Source of the DNA: Micromonospora sp. H61
Lineage (GTDB): Bacteria; Actinomycetota; Actinomycetes; Mycobacteriales; Micromonosporaceae
Reading direction: 5' to 3'
DNA length: 33,591 nt
Assembly (NCBI RefSeq): GCF_018070325.1
Contig: NZ_JAGPXY010000071.1
Location: forward strand, 1-33,591
A program made the translations under genes and the position numbers. Below the pieces are notes generated by a model, which was not told the origin of the DNA, made no database searches, and saw only the letters and a program-made list of their open reading frames with translations. This document shows positions 1 to 6,817 of this stretch, piece by piece. Position 1 is the first letter of the stretch; every line of letters starts with the position of its first letter.

Positions 1-167
1 GTCGTGGTGGCCATTTTGGCCCCGGCTGCGGGATTTGTGCACCACCACAACTCCATGATCGACGGGTGCGCTCGCCGTTACTCGTCGGTACGGCCTGACT
101 TAGCGATCGTTCAGGTAGGGGCCTTACACTCGACAGGCAGTCGAGGACCCGAGGAGGAGCCCTGCTC

Positions 168-1856
168 ATGGACGCCGACGAGATCGACGCCGGACGGGCG
201 CGCTGGCAGGCCCGGTACGACGCCGCGCGCAAGCGGGACGCGGACTTCACCACGCTCTCCGGGATGCCGGTGGAGCCGGTGTACGGGCCGCCGGAGGGCG
301 CCACCTATCCGGGCTTCGAACGGATCGGATGGCCGGGCGAGTATCCGTACACCAGGGGTTTGTATCCGACCGGCTACCGCGGTCGGACCTGGACGATCCG
401 GCAGTTCGCCGGCTTCGGCAACGCCCAGCAGACCAACGAGCGCTACAAGATGATCCTCGGCGCCGGTGGCGGCGGGCTCTCGGTGGCGTTCGACATGCCG
501 ACGCTGATGGGCCGCGACTCGGACGACCCGCAGGCGCTCGGCGAGGTCGGCCACTGCGGCGTGGCCATCGACACCGCCACCGACATGCAGGCGCTCTTCG
601 ACGGCATCGACCTGGCCGGCGTGACCACCTCGATGACCATCTCCGGTCCGGCCGTGCCGGTGTTCTGCATGTACCTGGTCGCCGCCGAGCGGCAGGGCGC
701 CGACCTGTCCAAGCTGGACGGCACCCTGCAGACCGACATCTTCAAGGAGTACATCGCGCAGAAGGAGTGGCTCTTCGACCCGGAGCCGCACCTGCGCCTG
801 ATCGGCGACCTGATGGAGTACTGCGCCCGGGAGATCCCGCGCTACAAGCCGCTGTCGGTCTCCGGCTACCACATCCGTGAGGCCGGCTCGACCGCGGCGC
901 AGGAGCTGGCGTACACCCTGGCGGACGGCTTCGGCTACGTCGAGCTGGGTCTCTCCCGTGGGCTGGACGTGAACGTCTTCGCGCCGGGGCTGAGCTTCTT
1001 CTTCGACTCGCACCTCGACTTCTTCGAGGAGATCGCCAAGTTCCGCGCCGCCCGCCGGATCTGGGCCCGCTGGCTGCGCGACGTCTACGGCGCGACCAGC
1101 GAGAAGGCCCTGTGGCTGCGGTTCCACACGCAGACCGCAGGGGTGTCGCTGACTGCGCAGCAGCCGGTCAACAACGTCGTACGCACCGCCGTCGAGGCTC
1201 TCGCGGCGGTGCTCGGCGGCACCAACTCGCTGCACACCAACGCGCTGGACGAGACCCTGGCGCTGCCCACCGACGAGTCGGCCGAGATCGCCCTGCGTAC
1301 CCAGCAGGTGTTGATGGAGGAGACCGGTGTGGTCAACGTGGCCGACCCGCTCGGCGGCTCCTGGTACGTCGAGGCGCTGACCGACAAGATCGAGGCCGAG
1401 GCGGAGGAGATCTTCGCCCGGATCCGGCAGCTCGGTGGGGACGGGCCACACCAGATCGGCCCGATGACCTCGGGCATCCTGCGCGGCATCGAGGACGGCT
1501 GGTTCACCGGGCACATCGCCGAGTCGGCCTTCGTCTACCAGCAGGCCCTCGAGAAGGGCGACAAGAAGATCGTCGGGGTCAACTGCCACACCGGCACTGT
1601 GGCCAAGGAATTGGAGATCCTGCGCATCTCGCACGAGGTGGAGCTGGAGCAGCGCCGGGTGCTCGCCGAGCGCAAGGGCGCGCGCGACGAGTCGGCGGTC
1701 CGCGCGGCGGTGACCCGGATGATCGAGGCGAGCCGTACCGACGAGAACATGATCCCCGCCATGCTCGACGCGGTCCGCGCCGAGGCGACCCTGGGCGAGA
1801 TCTGCGACGCCCTGCGCGCCGAGTGGGGCACCTACCGAGAGCCAGCCCGCTTCTGA
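168..1856 (+). CDS. icmA: Isobutyryl-CoA mutase-type large subunit (coenzyme B12-dependent acyl-CoA mutase)
   Basis: The 562-residue protein is a methylmalonyl-CoA mutase-family (beta/alpha)8 barrel without the C-terminal B12-binding domain, the size of separate IcmA subunits. Known family logic: methylmalonyl-CoA mutase uses Tyr89 and Arg207 to hold the carboxylate, and isobutyryl-CoA mutase has Phe80 and Gln198 instead. Here TIRQF places Phe at 80 and EYIAQKE places Gln at 198, with the active-site His at 235, the same offset of nine. I infer reversible interconversion of isobutyryl-CoA and n-butyryl-CoA, linking valine and fatty-acid breakdown to polyketide precursors. It needs a separate B12-binding small subunit (IcmB), which is not in this window. 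The ATG follows GAGGAGG at about 151-157. A strong hairpin follows the stop. Alternative: another substrate-specific mutase of this family. Confidence 0.87.
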   Translation: MDADEIDAGRARWQARYDAARKRDADFTTLSGMPVEPVYGPPEGATYPGFERIGWPGEYPYTRGLYPTGYRGRTWTIRQFAGFGNAQQTNERYKMILGAGGGGLSVAFDMPTLMGRDSDDPQALGEVGHCGVAIDTATDMQALFDGIDLAGVTTSMTISGPAVPVFCMYLVAAERQGADLSKLDGTLQTDIFKEYIAQKEWLFDPEPHLRLIGDLMEYCAREIPRYKPLSVSGYHIREAGSTAAQELAYTLADGFGYVELGLSRGLDVNVFAPGLSFFFDSHLDFFEEIAKFRAARRIWARWLRDVYGATSEKALWLRFHTQTAGVSLTAQQPVNNVVRTAVEALAAVLGGTNSLHTNALDETLALPTDESAEIALRTQQVLMEETGVVNVADPLGGSWYVEALTDKIEAEAEEIFARIRQLGGDGPHQIGPMTSGILRGIEDGWFTGHIAESAFVYQQALEKGDKKIVGVNCHTGTVAKELEILRISHEVELEQRRVLAERKGARDESAVRAAVTRMIEASRTDENMIPAMLDAVRAEATLGEICDALRAEWGTYREPARF

Positions 1857-1864
1857 CCCTCCCA

Positions 1865-1945
1865 CCCCCGTGATCTTGCAGTTTCTGTGCCGACATAAGG
1901 CATGAATGCGGCGTACCGGCGACAGAATATGCAAGATCGCGGGGG
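1865..1945. repeat. Long inverted repeat with GATCTTGCA core; possible terminator or dispersed palindromic element
   Basis: Arms 1865-1892 and 1917-1945 pair over about 25 positions plus one wobble. The pairing blocks are CCCCCG, GATCTTGCA, TTCTGT and GCCG, closing a 24-nt loop. It starts nine bases after the icmA stop. In RNA this is a very stable hairpin but has no U-tract after it. The arms diverge slightly, as in dispersed palindromic repeats. No second copy is apparent in this window. Confidence 0.75.
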
Positions 1946-1986
1946 GGTGGGGGCGGGGCGTGAGAGTTGCAACGTCGGGGTTGCGG

Positions 1987-2009
1987 GTGAGCTGAGATCG
2001 GGGGCTCAC
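1987..2009 (+). promoter_or_regulatory. Short hairpin in the leader of the thioredoxin/TPR gene
   Basis: GTGAGC (1987-1992) and GCTCAC (2004-2009) form a perfect 6-bp stem with an 11-nt loop, ending 18 bases before the ATG at 2028. It may mark the 5' leader or a protein-binding palindrome. No function can be assigned from sequence. Confidence 0.35.
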
Positions 2010-2027
2010 GTGCGAGACTAGGTAACC

Positions 2028-2951
2028 ATGAGCGACCCACGGATCACCTCGTCGATCTTCACCCGCGGCGCGGTCGACCTCAGCACGCTGCGTGGCCCCG
2101 CACCAGCAAGTACCCGCCCCGGCACGCCCCCGCAGGGCGGCCCGACCAACGGCGCCCCCGGCGCGCCCACCGCCGGCGGTGACACCGCCATCGTGGACGT
2201 CACCGAGGCGACCATCCAGTCCGACGTGCTCGAACGCTCGATGGCCACGCCCGTCGTCGTGTTCTTCGGTGCGGCCGGCTTCCCGGAGAGCGACGAGTTC
2301 GCCCCGGTCCTGGAGCGGCTGAACGCCGAGGGCGGCGGCACCTGGGTGCTGGCCCGGGTTGACGTGCAGGAAAATCCCCGAATCGCCCAGATGTTCCGGG
2401 TGCAGGGCATCCCCATGGTCTACGCGGTCGTCGGCGGCCAGCCGGTCGACGCCTTCTCCGGAGTGGTTCCCGAGGCGCAGCTGCGGCAGTGGATCCAGGC
2501 CGTGCTCAAGGCCGGTGGCGTGACCGTCGCCGAGCCCGAGGACCCCCGCCTCGACGAGGCGGACGACGCGCTGATGAGCGGCGATCTGGACGCCGCCGAG
2601 CAGGCGTACCGGAAGATCCTCGCCGACGCCCCGGCGGACGCCGCGGCCACGGCGGGGCTGGCCCAGGTCGGGGTGGCCCGCCGGGTGGCCGGTGCCGACC
2701 CGTCCGCCGCGCTGGCCGCCGCCGAGAGCGCCCCCGACGACGTCGCCGCCCAGCTGCTGGCCGCCGACATCGAGGTGCTCAGCGGCCTGGCCGAGCAGGC
2801 GTACGCCCGGCTCGTCGGTCTGGTTCGGCGCACCGCCGGTGAGGACCGTGAGGCGGTTCGCCAGCACCTGGTCTTGCTCTTCTCCATCGCCGGCCCTGAC
2901 GATCCGGCGGTCGCCTCGGCGCGTCGGGCCCTGGCCAGCGCCCTGTTCTGA
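2028..2951 (+). CDS. ybbN: Cysteine-less thioredoxin-fold/TPR protein, YbbN (CnoX) type
   Basis: The 307-residue cytoplasmic protein has a disordered Pro/Gly-rich start (about 20-50), a thioredoxin fold (about 53-165) and TPR-like helices (about 170-305), the YbbN/CnoX architecture. The region aligning with the usual WCGPC reads GFPES, so both redox cysteines are gone, while the cis-proline loop GIPM is kept at 127-130. Family knowledge: E. coli CnoX is a redox-linked holdase that hands clients to GroEL or DnaK. With no cysteine here a holdase or scaffold role is more likely than disulfide exchange; this is inference. The gene lies alone between hairpins, 69 bases before the next gene on the same strand. 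Start chosen: ATG in GGTAACCATG, with only a weak Shine-Dalgarno. Confidence 0.82.
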   Translation: MSDPRITSSIFTRGAVDLSTLRGPAPASTRPGTPPQGGPTNGAPGAPTAGGDTAIVDVTEATIQSDVLERSMATPVVVFFGAAGFPESDEFAPVLERLNAEGGGTWVLARVDVQENPRIAQMFRVQGIPMVYAVVGGQPVDAFSGVVPEAQLRQWIQAVLKAGGVTVAEPEDPRLDEADDALMSGDLDAAEQAYRKILADAPADAAATAGLAQVGVARRVAGADPSAALAAAESAPDDVAAQLLAADIEVLSGLAEQAYARLVGLVRRTAGEDREAVRQHLVLLFSIAGPDDPAVASARRALASALF

Positions 2952-3020
2952 GTTCGTAGCACGCCAGCGCGGGCCGGCGTTCCGGCCGGCCCGCCCGACC
3001 ATCGAGGACGGGAGCTCACG

Positions 3021-4454
3021 ATGCGCCGGATCGCCGTCCTCGACGCGCCGACAAATCTTGGTCTACGGCCGCCGACGCCCACGTCGGTCCCGGGTTGCGC
3101 CAAGGCGCCGGGGGCGCTGCGCGACCACGACCTGCTGGCCCGGCTCCGCGCCCGCGACGCCGGCTGTGTCACCCCCGCCCGGTACGACCCGGGCGACTGG
3201 CGGCCCGGCGACGGGGTGTGCCATGCCCGGGAGATCGCCGACTACTCGTTGGCCCTCGCCGAACGCATCGGCTCGATCATCGACCGGGGCGAGTTCCCGG
3301 TGGTGCTCGGCGGCGACTGCTCCGTGCTCCTCGGCTCGGCCCTGGCCATGCACCGCCTCGGCGAGGCCGTCGGCGGGCGGATCGGGCTGGTCTTCGTCGA
3401 CGGGCACTCCGACTTCCGGCACCCCGGCAACGCCTCCTACGTCGGCGCCGCCGCCGGTGAGGACCTGGCCCTGGTCACCGGGCGAGGGCAGGCCGACCTG
3501 GCCGCGCTGGAGGGCCGCCGGCCCTACTTCCGCGACATCGACGTGGTGGTGCTCGGCATCCGCGCCCAGGACGAATACCGGCTCGACCTCCAGGCCGCCG
3601 GGATCACCACCCGACCGGTGCCGGCGCTGCGCGCCGAAGGTGCCGCCCGGACGGCCCAGTGGGCGCACGAGCAACTCGCCGACTGCGCGGGCTACTGGGT
3701 GCACATCGACGTGGACGTGCTCGACCCGGCGGTGATGCCCGCCGTGGACGCCCCCGACCCGGGTGGAATCGCCTTCGCCGAGCTGGAGATCCTGCTCGCC
3801 GGCCTGGTCGACACCCCGCACTGCCTCGGCGTGGAGGTGACCGTCTTCGACCCCGACTACGACCCGGACGGCTCGTACGCGGCCGAGATCGTCAACACAG
3901 TGGTCGCCGGTCTGGCACCGGTGACCGCCCCGGAAGCCGTGCCGCCCCGACTGCTGTCGGCCCGGCCCACGCCCTCCCCGCGGCGCGGCAACGGCCGGGC
4001 CGCGACCGCCACCGAGCGGCTCGACCGGGCCGAGCGTCCCGACCGTGCCGAGCGGCCCGACGCGCTGGCTGGGCTTGACGGGCTTGACGGGCTCGACCGC
4101 GCTGAGCGGGTTGCGCGGCTTGAATTCCCCGCTGGCATCGACCCCGCTGACAGCGACGCCGCCGATGTCGGGCCTGCTGCGCTCGGGTCTGCCGATGACG
4201 GGCCTGCCGGCGTCGGTGTCACCGGCGTCGGTTCGTCGGTGAGCGCTCTGCCGTACGACGTCCCGGCCGATGGGGAGTCACCCGGCACTGGCGGACGGGC
4301 CCACTCCGAGCCTTCGGGCGTCGCGGCCAGCGTCGCGCCCCTGGTCGAGCGTGAACCGGTCGGCCCACCGGCGTCGGCCGGCCCAGGTCTCCTCCGACGC
4401 ACCTCCCCGTCGCCCCAGAACCCGCCGGCGAGGCGCGAAGCCGACACCGCCTGA
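3021..4454 (+). CDS. Arginase/agmatinase-family protein with long repetitive C-terminal tail
   Basis: Residues 1-300 form an arginase-type ureohydrolase domain. The metal-binding motifs are GGDC (97-100), DGHSD (127-131) and HIDVDVLDP (229-236), giving Asp127, His129, Asp131, Asp230 and Asp232. The first ligand, His in classical arginases (GGDH), is Cys100. The family cleaves guanidino or amidino groups using two Mn ions; the substrate cannot be told here (arginine, agmatine, formiminoglutamate or another guanidine). Residues about 301-477 are a disordered tail with short repeats (RAERPD twice, GLD three times, then Asp/Ala/Gly-rich), absent from ordinary members of about 300 residues. ATG at 3021 follows GGGAG. 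The gene converges on the penicillin-binding protein gene. Confidence 0.8.
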   Translation: MRRIAVLDAPTNLGLRPPTPTSVPGCAKAPGALRDHDLLARLRARDAGCVTPARYDPGDWRPGDGVCHAREIADYSLALAERIGSIIDRGEFPVVLGGDCSVLLGSALAMHRLGEAVGGRIGLVFVDGHSDFRHPGNASYVGAAAGEDLALVTGRGQADLAALEGRRPYFRDIDVVVLGIRAQDEYRLDLQAAGITTRPVPALRAEGAARTAQWAHEQLADCAGYWVHIDVDVLDPAVMPAVDAPDPGGIAFAELEILLAGLVDTPHCLGVEVTVFDPDYDPDGSYAAEIVNTVVAGLAPVTAPEAVPPRLLSARPTPSPRRGNGRAATATERLDRAERPDRAERPDALAGLDGLDGLDRAERVARLEFPAGIDPADSDAADVGPAALGSADDGPAGVGVTGVGSSVSALPYDVPADGESPGTGGRAHSEPSGVAASVAPLVEREPVGPPASAGPGLLRRTSPSPQNPPARREADTA

Positions 4455-4496
4455 CCTGGCCCTCGACCCGGGCACCGGGCGTTGGCCCCGGGGCAA

Positions 4497-4542
4497 TGGC
4501 CGGACGCCCGGCGGGGGCCCCGGACGGTGGCCGGACGCCCGG
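4497..4542. repeat. 15-bp direct repeat in a convergent intergenic region
   Basis: TGGCCGGACGCCCGG occurs at 4497-4511 and again at 4528-4542, a 31-base period, in the 109-base gap between the convergent arginase and penicillin-binding protein genes. The gap is nearly all G and C and rich in GGGCCC and CCCCGGGG palindromes. It may hold a factor-dependent or GC-stem terminator, but no clean hairpin with a T-tract is visible. Confidence 0.5.
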
Positions 4543-4563
4543 TGGGCCCTTCGGGTGGTGAGG

Positions 4564-6528
4564 TCAGGGGGTTGGGAGGGCGCGGAGGAAGCGCTCGGCC
4601 ATCGGGACGGCCGAGGCGGTGCTGGCCCCGCCCTTCTCCACGAAGACGGCGAACGCCACGTCGCCCCGCCAGCCGACGAACCAGGCGTGGGTGTGCGCCG
4701 GGTTGTCGTCGTACTCGGCGGTGCCGGTCTTGCCGTACACCTCGCCCGGCACATCCTTGAGTGCGCTGCCGGTGCCGGCGGTGACCACTTCGCGCATCAT
4801 GGTGCGCAGCGCCGCGACGGACTCCGGCTTGAGCTGCTCACCTGCCGGGGCCGGCTTGGCCGGCGCCGGGTCGAGCAGCAGCTTCGGCTGCTCGAAGCGG
4901 CCGCGGGCGACGGCGGCGGTGGCGCCGGCCATGGCGAGCGGGCTGACCAGCGTGGTGCCCTGCCCGAACGACGCGGCGGCCTGCTCGGCCAGGCTGCCGC
5001 CCGTCGAGACCTTGCCGGTGAAGGCGTCCGTGCCGAGGTCCCACTGACCCTCCAGGCCCAGCGAGCGACCGGCGGCGGCCAGCCCGTCGCCGCCGAGCTT
5101 CGGGGCCAGCGCGGCGAACGCCGTGTTGCAGGACTTGGCGAAGTCGGTGCGGAACGGCACCGAGCCGAGCTCGAAGTTGTCCGAGTTCTTGAAGGACCGG
5201 CCGTCCACGGTGAAGGTCTTCTTGCAGTCCACCGGCCCGTCCAGCGTGACCGCGCCCCGGTCCAGCAGGCCCAGCGTGCTGACCATCTTGAAGGTCGAGC
5301 CCGGAGGCACCTGGGCGTCGAAGGCCAGGTTTTCCCCGGCCGGGCCGGGGCCGTTCGCGGCGGCGAGCACGGCGCCGTCACTGATCCGGAGCGCCACCAG
5401 GGCGGACCGGCGCGACTCGGCGCGCAGTGCCCCGTCGGCCGCGTTCTGGACGGCGACGTCCAGCGTGGTCTTCAGCGCCTGCCCGGGCTGCGGCTCCCGG
5501 CGGAACAGCTCGGCGCCGGTGGGTTCGAGTTTGCCGCCCTCGGCCGGACGTTCGACCACAACGGTCAGCCCGGGGCCGCCGCGCAGTCGTTCGTCGTAGC
5601 GGCCCTGTAGGCCGCCGTGCCCGACCAGATCGCCGACGACGTACCGGTCGGGGTGTGCGGCGATGTCGTCGGCCTGCGCCGGGTCGACAGTGCCGAGCAC
5701 CGCACGGGCGAACTCACGGGTGGGCGCCAGGTCGATCTTGTCGGAGACGAACTTGGTGCCGGGCAGGTCGTAGATGCGGGGCTTGATCTGCCGGTACGCC
5801 TCCTCGCGGAGCGACACCACCTCGACGAATGCGCCCGGCTCGGCCTTGGCCACCCGGTCGGGCAGGTCGGCCAGGTCGACGCCGGGGACCAGCGCCGGGC
5901 GGATGGCCTTGAACGCCGCGTCGAGGTCCTTGACGAGCTTCTTGAGGTCGGTGACCCCGTTGGGCTGCACACCCACCCGGACCACCGGGCGCGGGGTCAC
6001 CAGTGGCTTCCCGGCGTTGTCCAGCACCGCGGCGCGGGCACCGGGGTCGCGACGCAGCGCCAACCGGTCGCCCTTGGTGAGCTGCTCGTGCACCACCTTC
6101 GGCTCCCAGATCACCTGCCACTGGTCGTCGTCGCCGTGGGCGAGCCGCACCTCCCGGTCGTACGCCCAGCGGGTCTGACCGGGCAGGGCCCACTCCACCT
6201 GGACGGTCGTGGTGGCGATGTCCTTCGTGATCTTCGGCTCGCCGCGACGCGTCAGGGTGGGCGGGGTCGCCGCCAGCTCACCGGAGAGGTCCTTGATCTC
6301 GCGCGCCACGTCGGCCGACGGCAGTTTCGAGCCGAGCGGGTCGATCAGACCGACCGCCTGGAGGTCGCCGCTGCGCCATCCCGCGAGGAAGGCGTCGACG
6401 GTGCGCTGCGGCCCGTCGTCACCGGAACAACCGACCAGGACACCCGCCGCGAGCAGCGCCGTGGTGACGGCGGCGGCGAGCCGGCGGCCGGGGTTCGGCC
6501 GGTGGGGCCGGGGGTACGACAAGGGCAT
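4564..6528 (-). CDS. Class B penicillin-binding transpeptidase with NTF2-like (MecA N-terminal) domain, putative lipoprotein
   Basis: The 654-residue protein is a D,D-transpeptidase that cross-links peptidoglycan outside the membrane. It starts with a basic segment, a hydrophobic stretch (17-33) and lipobox LVGC at Cys34. Next come an NTF2-like/MecA_N domain (about 38-155), a dimerisation domain (about 165-330) and the transpeptidase domain (about 350-650). Catalytic motifs are STFK (Ser411, Lys414), SCN (466-468) and KTG (600-602). The architecture matches PBP2a/PBP3-like class B enzymes; some relatives have low beta-lactam affinity, which cannot be judged here. The start at 6528 is preferred over an upstream ATG at 6675 because AAGGAC lies just ahead of it and the protein then begins with a proper signal sequence. 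It is divergent from gdh with a 289-base gap. Confidence 0.88.
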   Translation of the reverse strand: MPLSYPRPHRPNPGRRLAAAVTTALLAAGVLVGCSGDDGPQRTVDAFLAGWRSGDLQAVGLIDPLGSKLPSADVAREIKDLSGELAATPPTLTRRGEPKITKDIATTTVQVEWALPGQTRWAYDREVRLAHGDDDQWQVIWEPKVVHEQLTKGDRLALRRDPGARAAVLDNAGKPLVTPRPVVRVGVQPNGVTDLKKLVKDLDAAFKAIRPALVPGVDLADLPDRVAKAEPGAFVEVVSLREEAYRQIKPRIYDLPGTKFVSDKIDLAPTREFARAVLGTVDPAQADDIAAHPDRYVVGDLVGHGGLQGRYDERLRGGPGLTVVVERPAEGGKLEPTGAELFRREPQPGQALKTTLDVAVQNAADGALRAESRRSALVALRISDGAVLAAANGPGPAGENLAFDAQVPPGSTFKMVSTLGLLDRGAVTLDGPVDCKKTFTVDGRSFKNSDNFELGSVPFRTDFAKSCNTAFAALAPKLGGDGLAAAGRSLGLEGQWDLGTDAFTGKVSTGGSLAEQAAASFGQGTTLVSPLAMAGATAAVARGRFEQPKLLLDPAPAKPAPAGEQLKPESVAALRTMMREVVTAGTGSALKDVPGEVYGKTGTAEYDDNPAHTHAWFVGWRGDVAFAVFVEKGGASTASAVPMAERFLRALPTP

Positions 6529-6817
6529 GAAGCTGGTCCTTCCGATCTCGGACTGCCCTCGCACGGTAGTACGGGAACGCCGTCCCCAACGTCCCCCAGG
6601 TGCTCGGCCGCGCTCAAAGACGGGCCGCACCCGTGTGATGAACATCGCGTGGCGGGGTATCCCGCAGCCGGCCAACCTCGGACCCGCAACGGGTGAAAGG
6701 ACAAAGTCCCGATCCGGACGTCTGGCCAGTGGTCCGCCGACGAAGGCGCAGAACGGCAGGGCCTAGGCTGGGCGGCAGAGTGACCCACAACGCGGTGGGT
6801 CGAGGGGAGTGGCACCG

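Noticed and set aside
4..453. A forward frame from the left edge, and a short reverse frame starting near 54 that could be a divergent gene
   Set aside because: The forward frame runs into icmA in another frame with Arg/Ser/Pro-rich sequence. The reverse frame has only 18 codons in the window and no ribosome site, so neither can be supported.
111..3002. A 963-residue reverse-strand frame across icmA and the thioredoxin gene
   Set aside because: It is antisense to two well-supported genes and runs through a large intergenic palindrome; composition is non-protein-like.
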